This document shows, in pieces, positions 1-6,318 of a DNA stretch of 7,040 nt. A program made the position numbers and the translations under genes. Position 1 is the stretch's first letter, and every line of letters starts with the position of its first letter. Origin of the DNA: Neisseriaceae bacterium (GTDB lineage Bacteria > Pseudomonadota > Gammaproteobacteria > Burkholderiales > UBA11063); NCBI GenBank assembly GCA_947499925.1, contig CANMQR010000027.1, positions 1 to 7,040 on the forward strand, given 5' to 3'. The notes beneath the pieces were generated by a model, which did no database searches, was not told the DNA's origin, and saw nothing but the letters and a program-made list of their open reading frames with translations.

Positions 1-1557
1 AAATTGAACAAAATCATCATCACTAACAAAAGAGGTAAGATAAGTGATATATACATTAAAAGGCTTAACTAATTGTATGGTTTTATTAATATCATTTTGA
101 AACATGTCATTTACCTTATGTGCAGACCATTGTTTTTGGCTGTTTAACACATAGGTTGATAGATTAAGTGGCTGACTAACACGAATACATCCATGACTAA
201 AGTCGCGTTGATATATATCAAATAAATCCCGCTCATTTGAATCATGTAAATAAATTCCACAATTATTTGGAAAATAAAATTTAACTTTACCTAAAGCATT
301 TTGCTCCCCTGGAGACTGACGATAGCGGTAGCTATTAAACTCTTTTTTACTCATTTTAGACCAATTAAATCCTTTTGGATCAATTACCTTATATTCACCA
401 TTCTGTTTTTTAAGTACTTGAACATGTTTATTATTTAAATAATCAGGATCTTTTAAAATACTCGCCCATATTTCACTCTCGGCTATTTGTGCGGGGATAT
501 TCCAATACGGGTTTAAAACTAAGTGATCTATTTTACTATTTAAAACACAGCTAGGATGTTCAGAACCACCAACTGCAATATCCATAGTTAAAACTTCTTT
601 GCCCTCATGGATTACTTTTAGATAATATCCCGGTAAATTAACTAAAACATAATCATCTTTTAAATTCATAGGCAATAAGCGCATCTTATCCATATTAAGT
701 TCAATTTGACGAATACGATTCTTAGCTGACACGTTTAGTTCAGCTAATGTATCACTCTCAACAATCCCATCATCAAATAATCCATTATTTAACTGAAACT
801 GCATCACTGCCTTTTGAAGCTCATCATCAAATTTATTTCCGCCTTCAGTATTTAGTTCACCACTCATAAACAATCTATTACGTAGCGCTTTTACATTATT
901 ACTCTTATCACCTAGTTCCATGGTGCCACTCTCTGGAACTTGCACAAAACCACCTGAAGCATAAATTTCTTGATACTCTTGAAGCTTTTCTTTTAATTTC
1001 GCATACCCAGGATATGTAGGTGTAAGATCTTTAATGGTTAGCTCTGAATCACTTATTGCTGATTCTAACTCTTTAATATTATCTATTGGTTTTTTAACTA
1101 TATTCCAGTCAGGATAAACTTTTTTTACATTAAGCGTACCATAGTATAAATCATTAGAATAAATTAAAAAGGCATCGCTTAAAGTTAATTCAAGACTTAC
1201 AATGATTTTATTAGGGTTTTCCTCATCGGAACCTAGATCTTTAATTAGAGAGTTAATTTGTTTAGTATGATAGTTCTTTGGATTTAGACCATCTGAATAA
1301 GATGTATTTAAAGCGGTAATTAGATTTTTTGCGGAAGATGTTAATTTGCCATCTTCAAACCATTTTAGACTATAGCTATTCTTTTTATAAAATTCTTTAA
1401 GTGCATTAGGATATTTACATCGCATATCATCTACACACATAGCAGGATTAGCCGACAAACTACTATTTAAAATTGAAGTAAGAGTATTATCTTCAGCATA
1501 ACAAAGCGTAAATATATTAAACACAATAACAAGAAAAACGGTTTGAAACCTAAGCAT
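1..1557 (-). CDS. Exported L,D-transpeptidase, YcbB/LdtD-like, C-terminus cut by window edge
   Basis: The frame opens at ATG 1557-1555 and stays open for 519 codons to the window edge, so the C-terminus is missing. Residues 1-21 look like a Sec signal peptide (hydrophobic VFLVIVFNIFTL, cleavage likely after CYA). Residues about 215-280 resemble a peptidoglycan-binding domain (LGDKSNNVKALRNRL, then FQLNNGLFDDGIV). Residues about 300-500 are a YkuD domain with the YLHD histidine at 438 and the catalytic motif SHGCIRVSQP, Cys457. By family knowledge, such periplasmic enzymes form 3-3 meso-DAP crosslinks in peptidoglycan, or attach it to outer-membrane proteins. The domain order and size fit YcbB/LdtD (about 600 residues) better than the small LdtA/B/C group. 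Additional cysteines sit at 41, 47, 337 and 433; disulfides are possible but unproven. GGAG at 1567-1564 lies six bases before the ATG and supports this start. The gene follows the tRNA operon by about 95 nt and looks functionally unrelated to it. Confidence 0.9.
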   Translation of the reverse strand, partial: MLRFQTVFLVIVFNIFTLCYAEDNTLTSILNSSLSANPAMCVDDMRCKYPNALKEFYKKNSYSLKWFEDGKLTSSAKNLITALNTSYSDGLNPKNYHTKQINSLIKDLGSDEENPNKIIVSLELTLSDAFLIYSNDLYYGTLNVKKVYPDWNIVKKPIDNIKELESAISDSELTIKDLTPTYPGYAKLKEKLQEYQEIYASGGFVQVPESGTMELGDKSNNVKALRNRLFMSGELNTEGGNKFDDELQKAVMQFQLNNGLFDDGIVESDTLAELNVSAKNRIRQIELNMDKMRLLPMNLKDDYVLVNLPGYYLKVIHEGKEVLTMDIAVGGSEHPSCVLNSKIDHLVLNPYWNIPAQIAESEIWASILKDPDYLNNKHVQVLKKQNGEYKVIDPKGFNWSKMSKKEFNSYRYRQSPGEQNALGKVKFYFPNNCGIYLHDSNERDLFDIYQRDFSHGCIRVSQPLNLSTYVLNSQKQWSAHKVNDMFQNDINKTIQLVKPFNVYITYLTSFVSDDDFVQF

Positions 1558-1652
1558 TAAATACTCCATCAATATATAATTATTACATATAGCTGGTTAT
1601 TGTATCAAATTTAAATAAACTGTGACGGGTTAATTTGTAATCAATATTATTA

Positions 1653-1729
1653 TGGGGTGAATGATGGGGCTCGAACCCACGACAACCGGAATCACAATCC
1701 GGGACTCTACCAACTGAGCTACATTCACC
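1653..1729 (-). tRNA. tRNA-His (anticodon GTG)
   Basis: A complete cloverleaf can be folded. The acceptor stem GTGAATG/CATTCAC is perfect. The extra 5' G(-1) pairs with discriminator C73, the hallmark of tRNA-His, and CCA is encoded (1655-1653). The anticodon loop is TTGTGAT and the T arm contains GGTTCGAGC with one G-T pair at 49-65. It is the last gene of the Pro-Arg-His tRNA operon, only 5 nt after tRNA-Arg, so the three are presumably cut from one precursor. Confidence 0.97.
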
Positions 1730-1734
1730 ATTGA

Positions 1735-1811
1735 TGGTGCGCCCGACAGGACTCGAACCTGTGACCCCCGGCTTAGAAGGCCGGTGCTCTATCCAGCTGA
1801 GCTACGAGCGC
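1735..1811 (-). tRNA. tRNA-Arg (anticodon TCT)
   Basis: A complete cloverleaf with acceptor stem GCGCTCG/CGGGCGC (one U-G pair at 5-68), discriminator A and encoded CCA at 1737-1735. The anticodon stem is CCGGC/GCCGG around the loop CTTCTAA, giving TCT, which reads AGA/AGG arginine codons. The T stem is fully paired. It lies between tRNA-Pro (40 nt upstream) and tRNA-His (5 nt downstream) on one transcript. Confidence 0.97.
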
Positions 1812-1820
1812 CTAAGTTAC

Positions 1821-1852
1821 TTGCGTACTCGCAACTTTTAATGACTAAAAGT
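1821..1852 (-). repeat. Two short hairpins in the tRNA-Pro/tRNA-Arg spacer
   Basis: Two inverted repeats abut in the 40-nt spacer. ACTTTTA (1834-1840) and TAAAAGT (1846-1852) form a 7-bp stem with a 5-nt loop and include the last A of the tRNA-Pro CCA. TTGCG (1821-1825) and CGCAA (1830-1834) form a 5-bp stem with a 4-nt loop. They may guide 3' trimming or endonuclease cleavage of the precursor. Neither is followed by a T run on the minus strand, so they do not look like terminators. Confidence 0.4.
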
Positions 1853-1929
1853 GGTCGGGGCGGTGGGATTCGAACTCACGACCCCTTGATCCCAAATCAA
1901 GTGCGCTAACCAGACTGCGCTACGCCCCG
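1852..1929 (-). tRNA. tRNA-Pro (anticodon TGG), with an A-C mismatch in the T stem
   Basis: The cloverleaf has a perfect acceptor stem CGGGGCG/CGCCCCG starting with C1-G72, typical of tRNA-Pro. CCA is encoded at 1854-1852. The anticodon stem CTTGA/TCAAG encloses the loop TTTGGGA, giving TGG, which reads CCA/CCG proline codons. The T stem is GTGAG/CCCAC, so positions 52 and 62 form A-C rather than the usual G-C; the other pairs and the TTCGAAT loop are normal. It is the first gene of the tRNA operon, directly below a consensus promoter. Confidence 0.95.
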
Positions 1930-1937
1930 ACACGAAT

Positions 1938-1963
1938 TCTTGGTGTAATATTATTAACCAAGA
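1938..1963 (-). other. Leader hairpin at the 5' end of the tRNA precursor
   Basis: A perfect 7-bp inverted repeat, TCTTGGT (1963-1957) and ACCAAGA (1944-1938), encloses a 12-nt AT-rich loop. If transcription starts near 1964, the primary transcript begins with this hairpin and has only 8 nt between it and the first base of tRNA-Pro. It could protect the precursor's 5' end or position RNase P; neither role is shown by the sequence. Confidence 0.5.
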
Positions 1964-1970
1964 GAGCATA

Positions 1971-1999
1971 ATTATACCGTGTTAGCCCTCTATTGTCAA
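1971..1999 (-). promoter_or_regulatory. Consensus sigma70 promoter of the Pro-Arg-His tRNA operon
   Basis: On the minus strand TTGACA (1999-1994) is followed by exactly 17 bp and TATAAT (1976-1971). Both hexamers match the consensus perfectly. The sequence just upstream of the -35 box (about 2000-2030) is nearly all A and T, as in UP elements of stable-RNA promoters. Transcription should start near 1964, about 35 nt before the tRNA-Pro gene. The bases after the -10 box (TATGCTC) are not the GC-rich discriminator usual for strongly stringent control. Confidence 0.9.
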
Positions 2000-2063
2000 T
2001 AATTTACTCTAAATTTTGTAATTTAATTTCTAAGATCTAATTATAATATTAGTTTTGTATTTG

Positions 2064-3356
2064 TTATATATAGCAAATTTGTTTAAACACATCAAAATAA
2101 TTAGCAAAGGTTTTTCCAACACATTGATAATCTCTTATTATAATTGGGATACCGTAAGCTGCAACTAGTGAAAAACACATTGCCATCCTATGGTCATTAT
2201 AGGTATCTATTGCTACATCTGAATTAATCCTAGCAGGAGGAGAAATCTCAATACTATCATCAGTAATAAAAACACTAGCCCCTAGTTTTGTAAGCTCCGT
2301 ATACATTGCTAGTATTCTATCAGTCTCTTTTACCTTCCAGCTTCTAATACCTGTTATTATACTTGTTCCATTAGCAAATAACGCCATAACTGCTAATGTC
2401 ATAGCTACATCAGGCATTGCTTCCATATTTATATTTATGGGTTTAATAAATTTTGTTCGAACATTTATAGCATTGGATTGATAATTAACCTCTGCGCCCA
2501 TAGAACTTAATGCTTCAGCAAATCTTTTATCACCCTGTAAGCTATCTTTACTTAGGTTATTTATAGTGATATTACCCTTAATTGCACCTAAAGCTAGAAA
2601 ATAACTCGCTGAACTTGCATCAGGCTCTATAGTATATTCTATGGCCTTTAATGAAGTAATTGGGTTAATCGTATAATCATTACAATTAATTTCTACCACA
2701 CACCCAAACTTCTGCATAATTGCAACTGTTATATCAATATACGGCTTAGAAATTAGCTCATCTTTGATTGACACTGTAATCTTACGCTTTAATAATGGTA
2801 GCGCCATCAATACTCCAGTTAGGTATTGACTTGATACTCTACCACTAATATTAATAACCTCTGCCTTATTATCTATAAATACATTAGTATTTAGCGGTGG
2901 ATAGCAATTATTTTCTGCATAGCTAATATCAGCTCCAACCATTTGTAGCGCTTCAACCAAGTCTGATATTGGACGCTCTTTCATGCGCTCAATACCAGTT
3001 AGTTCATACTGACCATCCATCAAAGCTAACATGCTAGTTAAAAATCGAATACTAGTACCTGAATTTCCACAAAATATACTCGCATTTTTAACTGGAAAAA
3101 CTCCATTACAGCCACTAATTTTATAAGATGAAAGATTCTCTTTATTAGATATTTTTTGAATAACAACACCTAATTTAGTAAGAGCTTCAAGCATTAAAAC
3201 TACATCTTCAGCAACTTCTGGTACATTATGTATAATACTGTCCCCATTAGCAACTGCAGCTAGTAATAAAACTCGATTAGCAATACTTTTAGACCCTGGT
3301 AGATTAAGTATTGCTTCAGGTATTTTGGTAATAGGCTTGAGATAAATATCAGGCAT
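2064..3356 (-). CDS. aroA: 3-phosphoshikimate 1-carboxyvinyltransferase (EPSP synthase)
   Basis: This cytoplasmic enzyme joins phosphoenolpyruvate to shikimate-3-phosphate, the sixth shikimate step. I take the start at ATG 3356, giving 430 residues: MPDIYLKPI aligns with the E. coli N-terminus and puts PGSKSIANR at 20-28. The ATG overlaps the aroC stop by 8 nt (ATGCCTGA), which suggests translational coupling. A further-upstream TTG at 3383 is in frame but is less likely. Visible family motifs are GNSGTSIR (97-104), [33 protein letters not shown] (343-347), [14 protein letters not shown] (Arg390) and GKTF (Lys415). Overall it is close to the enterobacterial class I type, except that Phe105 replaces the proline that follows this arginine in E. 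coli (P101). It is the last gene of the aromatic operon; no clear terminator follows before the tRNA promoter. Confidence 0.95.
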   Translation of the reverse strand: MPDIYLKPITKIPEAILNLPGSKSIANRVLLLAAVANGDSIIHNVPEVAEDVVLMLEALTKLGVVIQKISNKENLSSYKISGCNGVFPVKNASIFCGNSGTSIRFLTSMLALMDGQYELTGIERMKERPISDLVEALQMVGADISYAENNCYPPLNTNVFIDNKAEVINISGRVSSQYLTGVLMALPLLKRKITVSIKDELISKPYIDITVAIMQKFGCVVEINCNDYTINPITSLKAIEYTIEPDASSASYFLALGAIKGNITINNLSKDSLQGDKRFAEALSSMGAEVNYQSNAINVRTKFIKPININMEAMPDVAMTLAVMALFANGTSIITGIRSWKVKETDRILAMYTELTKLGASVFITDDSIEISPPARINSDVAIDTYNDHRMAMCFSLVAAYGIPIIIRDYQCVGKTFANYFDVFKQICYI

Positions 3357-4428
3357 AGCTATTTTGTCGTAAATAGTGATCAATAATAACTAGAGCAGCC
3401 ATTGCATCAACGATAGGAACAGCGCGTGGTAGTACGCATGGGTCATGACGCCCTTCTGCCCTTAGTTCAACCTCCTCATTACTTAGATTGAGAGTAGTTT
3501 GCAGTTTATTAATTGTAGATACAGATTTAAAAGCTACTCTAAAATAAATGTCTTCACCATTACTAAGGCCACCTAATATACCACCTGCATGATTAGTTTT
3601 AGTTCTAACTTTATTATCAACCAACGTAAAAGGGTCATTATGGACACTACCTAAAAGTTCAACTCCAGCAAATCCAGATCCAATCTCAAACCCCTTTACA
3701 GCATTAATACTAAGCATAGCTTTACCCAAATCAGCATGCAGCTTATCAAATACTGGCTCACCTAGACCTGATGGCACGTTTTTAATAATACACTTAATAA
3801 CACCACCAATAGAATCACCGCTTTGTTTTACTTTATCAATAAAATCTATCATTTTATTAGCAACAGCACTATCTGGACAACGAATAATATTTGATTCCAC
3901 ATCATTCATTGTGACATTTTTGTAATCAATATCGGTTTTTATTTTGCCAACTTGTTCTACATAACTGATTATTTCAATACCAAGTTTTTGTTTTAGATAT
4001 TTTTTGGCGACTGCACCTGAAGCAACACGCGCCAAGGTTTCTCTCGCACTTGCCCGACCACTACCGCGATAATCGCGTAAGCCATATTTCTGTAGATAAG
4101 TATAGTCTGCATGAGATGGACGAAAGACTTTTTTTAGCTCATCATAATCCTCAGATCTAGCATCTTTATTATATGCTAGAAGTAAAATAGGAGTACCAGT
4201 TGTAACACCATCAAATACACCTGAGAGTATGTGTATAATATCACTCTCTGCTCTTGGTGTAGTTATTTTACTTTGCCCTGGCTTTCTTCTATCTAATTCA
4301 TATTGAATTTCAGCTTCAGTAATAGATATTCCTGATGGGCAACCATCAATAATAACACCAACAGCTCCACCATGGGATTCACCACAAGTGGTTATTTTAA
4401 AAGTTTGCCCAAAACTATTGCCTGACAT
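3349..4428 (-). CDS. aroC: Chorismate synthase
   Basis: This cytoplasmic enzyme needs reduced FMN and eliminates phosphate from EPSP to give chorismate, the last common aromatic step. The 359-residue product matches the usual length of about 360. The three family signatures are present: [14 protein letters not shown] (from residue 16), [16 protein letters not shown] (about 117-132), and [13 protein letters not shown] near 327. HADYTY and NHAGGILGG are also intact. The start at ATG 4428 is supported by GGAAG (4440-4436), seven bases upstream and directly after the chorismate mutase stop (12-nt gap). Its 3' end overlaps aroA by 8 nt. The product is used by the chorismate mutase encoded just upstream, so enzyme order on the mRNA does not follow reaction order. 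Confidence 0.96.
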   Translation of the reverse strand: MSGNSFGQTFKITTCGESHGGAVGVIIDGCPSGISITEAEIQYELDRRKPGQSKITTPRAESDIIHILSGVFDGVTTGTPILLLAYNKDARSEDYDELKKVFRPSHADYTYLQKYGLRDYRGSGRASARETLARVASGAVAKKYLKQKLGIEIISYVEQVGKIKTDIDYKNVTMNDVESNIIRCPDSAVANKMIDFIDKVKQSGDSIGGVIKCIIKNVPSGLGEPVFDKLHADLGKAMLSINAVKGFEIGSGFAGVELLGSVHNDPFTLVDNKVRTKTNHAGGILGGLSNGEDIYFRVAFKSVSTINKLQTTLNLSNEEVELRAEGRHDPCVLPRAVPIVDAMAALVIIDHYLRQNSYA

Positions 4429-4440
4429 ATATTTACTTCC

Positions 4441-4710
4441 TTATTTAATTTCTCTCTGGGTTTTTCTAGAATATTCCATAATCATAGCAAACAAATCCTG
4501 AATAAAGTCAAAAGATAAATTGTACTTAGCACTTAATTCTTGATGGTATTTATAGAGATATTCTTCACGTGCTGTATCAAGTACTGGAATATTTTGCTTA
4601 AGTTTAAATTCACCAACTTGCTTTACCACTTCTTGCCGTTTAGCTAGTAGATGCAGTAACTTACTATCTATATCATCAATTATGGATCTAAATTGTTCTA
4701 ATTCTTGCAT
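4441..4710 (-). CDS. aroQ: Free-standing chorismate mutase, AroQ alpha type
   Basis: Converts chorismate to prephenate. The 89-residue all-helical product aligns without gaps to the N-terminal mutase domain of E. coli PheA with an offset of three. All active-site positions I can map are kept: Arg8 (E. coli R11), Arg25 (R28), Lys36 (K39), Asp45 (D48), Arg48 (R51), Glu49 (E52), Ser81 (S84) and Gln85 (Q88). It ends at the mutase domain and has no dehydratase, dehydrogenase or DAHP synthase fusion and no signal peptide, so it should act in the cytoplasm. The start at ATG 4710 lies 2 nt after the stop of the dehydratase-like gene, with an AAGGTG ribosome-binding sequence inside that gene's end. 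Presumably it is the prephenate source for that neighbour. Whether other mutases exist in this genome cannot be told from here. Confidence 0.93.
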   Translation of the reverse strand: MQELEQFRSIIDDIDSKLLHLLAKRQEVVKQVGEFKLKQNIPVLDTAREEYLYKYHQELSAKYNLSFDFIQDLFAMIMEYSRKTQREIK

Positions 4711-4712
4711 AA

Positions 4713-5285
4713 TTAAGCACCTTCTTTGGTAACTACAACAAACATAGTTACATTAGGTTTAACATCCTGAATATTACTTAATAAAACAGTAAGCCCATAG
4801 TTAGCAGCAGAACGCCTCGAACCAATTACCGCAGCATTCTCAGGTAATTTATCATTAGCTAAATCACGTGCTGCTTTTGCCATGTCTTCCCACAATACTT
4901 GGGGTATACCTGATACCTCAGTATTTAAAAATATTTTACATTGATCAAAGGCTGGAGTATATGAATAAATGGCAGTTATATCTCTTAAAGGAATAAGCTT
5001 TTTGGCAAATATACACTGTTCAATATCCAAATGCATTTCATCTATAATCTTAAATGAGTACTTGCCCATAGCCTCAAAAGCAGGCCATACCAGACCACTA
5101 TTATTGTTGACAACTGGAAAAATGCCAATATCGATAGTGCCAGCATCAAGAGCTGACATTACCCCACCCATATCAATTAGATATACTAATCCCGCATCAT
5201 TTAATTGCGATTTTTTGATATAATTAAGTCCAGCCTCTTCAGAAAAGGAGCCAATATCTCCAGACACACCAATTTTAGTTGTCAT
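4713..5285 (-). CDS. pheA: Prephenate dehydratase-like protein lacking the ACT domain
   Basis: This 190-residue protein covers a whole PDT domain and stops there, with no C-terminal ACT domain for phenylalanine feedback. Family landmarks are GSFSEEA (12-18), IGIFPVVNNNSGLV (53-66), DQCKIFL (114-120), AAVIGSRRSAANYGL (151-165), NIQD (171-174) and NVTMF (178-182). Several normally conserved positions differ: the SHPQA-type motif reads SYTPA (108-112), the E-x-x-S-T-A segment reads EDMAKAA (133-139), and the catalytic TRF motif reads TMF, keeping Thr180 but losing the arginine. The neighbouring mutase makes phenylpyruvate formation from prephenate the best guess; a different prephenate-using reaction cannot be excluded. 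The start ATG 5285 overlaps the preceding DAHP synthase frame by 11 nt. Compared with E. coli PheA, mutase and dehydratase are separate and in reversed order. Confidence 0.82.
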   Translation of the reverse strand: MTTKIGVSGDIGSFSEEAGLNYIKKSQLNDAGLVYLIDMGGVMSALDAGTIDIGIFPVVNNNSGLVWPAFEAMGKYSFKIIDEMHLDIEQCIFAKKLIPLRDITAIYSYTPAFDQCKIFLNTEVSGIPQVLWEDMAKAARDLANDKLPENAAVIGSRRSAANYGLTVLLSNIQDVKPNVTMFVVVTKEGA

Positions 5286-5880
5286 TTGCTAATCTTTGTG
5301 ATAATTTAACTAATAACTCCTCAGTCTCTTCAAAACTTATACAAGGATCAGTTATCGACAAGCCACCAAAATCAATAACTTCAGCAGTGTCAATGTTTTG
5401 ATTTCCTGATTTTAAGAAACTCTCTATCATAAAGCCTTTAATCACTTTCTTAAGTTCAGGTTTGTCTTTAATACTATCTAAAATATCAAATATAATTTGT
5501 GGTTGCAAAGAGTAGTCTTTTTTACCATTTACCAAGCAATTATCATGGCTAACATCAACCATAATAGCTGGATGTTCAACTTGCGCTTTATTAAGAAGAT
5601 CGTGTGCTTCAACTATATGTTCTATTGAATAGTTTGGTTTACCATTACCACCACGTAATACCAAATGAGCATATGGGTTTCCACTAGTTTCTATAGCATG
5701 ACCATCAAATACAGCTATATGCGAATTTGTCGCTGCAACAATGCTATTTACCCCAATTTTAAGAGATCCATGAGTTGGATTTTTCATGCCAACGGGGCAG
5801 TCTATAGCTGAAGCATGTATTCTATGCTCTTGATCTTCACTACTTCTAGCACCAATAGCAACCCATGACAACAACTCCAA
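5275..5880 (-). CDS. C-terminal fragment of the interrupted DAHP synthase
   Basis: Open for 201 codons after the internal stop, this frame carries GARSSEDQEHR, PVGMKN, VLRGG, DVSHDN, MIESFL and SITDP, all catalytic-domain landmarks. The only early start is TTG (5880-5878), with AAGGG just three bases before it, which is too close for a good ribosome-binding site. Weak re-initiation after the TAA is possible, but separate production of a working half-barrel is not supported. The end overlaps the dehydratase-like gene by 11 nt. Confidence 0.35.
   Translation of the reverse strand: MELLSWVAIGARSSEDQEHRIHASAIDCPVGMKNPTHGSLKIGVNSIVAATNSHIAVFDGHAIETSGNPYAHLVLRGGNGKPNYSIEHIVEAHDLLNKAQVEHPAIMVDVSHDNCLVNGKKDYSLQPQIIFDILDSIKDKPELKKVIKGFMIESFLKSGNQNIDTAEVIDFGGLSITDPCISFEETEELLVKLSQRLANDN
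5828..5865 (-). repeat. 38-nt exact match to 6864-6901 within the paired DAHP synthase genes
   Basis: This segment, encoding the GARSSEDQ region, is identical base for base to 6864-6901 in the other DAHP synthase copy, including third codon positions, while the flanks differ at many silent sites. It reflects tandem gene duplication and may mark a local gene-conversion tract; it is not a mobile-element repeat. Confidence 0.7.
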
Positions 5881-5886
5881 AAACCC

Positions 5887-6318
5887 TTATGCATTATGAG
5901 TAAATAATGCCTCATCTGCAATTGGTAAACCTATTTCATTTATTTTAACCATCAGCCCCCTAGCATATCTTATACCTTCAGCAATATTGGGTGGAGACAA
6001 TGGATCTGGTTGATTTACAGGGCCAGTCCAACCTTTTATAGTTCTAGGCTTTTGAATATATGCTCTCATTACTATTTTTATATTTTTTGATACCTTTTGA
6101 TTAAGTAATACTAGGCGTCTAGCGTATTCCAAAACTGCTGTATCTGGCCATGCTGAACAAGGGCCAACAACGCAAATCAAACGTTTATCATCACCCCTTA
6201 AGATAGACTTAATCTCTTCACGATGTTTTAAAATATTAGCATAACCTTCATCTGACATTGGTGTTGCTGCAATTATTCCTTTTACATTTGGTAGTTTTTC
6301 TATAATTCTATAAGACAT
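5887..6318 (-). CDS. N-terminal fragment of the interrupted DAHP synthase
   Basis: This is the part of the broken gene that ribosomes should translate: 143 residues from MSYRIIEKLP to ALFTHNA. It contains the metal-ligand cysteine motif GPCS (52-55) and the PEP-binding MRAYIQKPRT segment (84-93), but ends before the Arg, Lys, His, Glu and Asp residues of the second half. An in-frame extension upstream to 6402 would add residues unlike the family and overlap the neighbour by 95 nt, so I do not use it. Confidence 0.6.
   Translation of the reverse strand: MSYRIIEKLPNVKGIIAATPMSDEGYANILKHREEIKSILRGDDKRLICVVGPCSAWPDTAVLEYARRLVLLNQKVSKNIKIVMRAYIQKPRTIKGWTGPVNQPDPLSPPNIAEGIRYARGLMVKINEIGLPIADEALFTHNA

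Larger units (their letters stand above)
5275..6318 (-). pseudogene. Second DAHP synthase, AroG type, interrupted by one in-frame TAA
   Basis: From ATG 6318 to the TAA at 5277-5275 one frame encodes a 347-codon DAHP synthase broken only at codon 144, TAA (5889-5887). The intact upstream copy has CGT (Arg) there. No frameshift or indel is needed, and both halves keep catalytic residues: Cys54 (GPCS), Arg85 and Lys90 (MRAYIQKPRT) before the stop; Arg158, Lys179, Arg222, His258 (DVSHDN), Glu299 and Asp324 after it. The functional family joins PEP and erythrose-4-phosphate, the first shikimate step. The stop falls where E. coli AroG has Gln151, inside the TIM barrel, so the 143-residue product should be inactive alone. 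Start 6318 is preferred because MSYRIIEKLP fits the family length and a GGGA lies just upstream; it overlaps the preceding gene by 11 nt. A recent nonsense mutation or a base-call error are the simplest explanations. Confidence 0.85.

Noticed and set aside
1580..1608. Possible promoter for the L,D-transpeptidase gene (TTGATA, 17 bp, TAATAA)
   Set aside because: The -35 is good but the -10 matches only three of six consensus bases, and AT-rich sequence yields such matches by chance. Read-through from the tRNA operon is an equal option.
2001..2015. Hairpin AATTTA-CTC-TAAATT as terminator of the aro operon
   Set aside because: The stem is all A-T, only 6 bp, and is not followed by a T run on the minus strand. 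It lies directly next to the tRNA promoter -35 box and fits an AT-rich upstream element better.
2064..3383. aroA starting from TTG at 3383
   Set aside because: ATG at 3356 matches the E. coli AroA N-terminus in length to PGSKS and gives a short 8-nt overlap with aroC. The TTG has no good ribosome-binding site.
4969..5223. 84-codon open frame on the plus strand
   Set aside because: It lies wholly inside the dehydratase-like gene on the other strand, has no recognisable motif, and no ribosome-binding or operon context. It is a shadow frame.
4441..5285. Broken fused pheA split by a frameshift
   Set aside because: The mutase follows the dehydratase instead of preceding it, each has its own start and stop, and both are complete domains. 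This is a natural two-gene arrangement.
5887..5889. TAA as a recoded sense codon (selenocysteine, pyrrolysine or altered code)
   Set aside because: Selenocysteine uses TGA and pyrrolysine uses TAG. TAA ends aroA, the chorismate mutase, the dehydratase-like gene and the interrupted frame itself, so it is a normal stop here.
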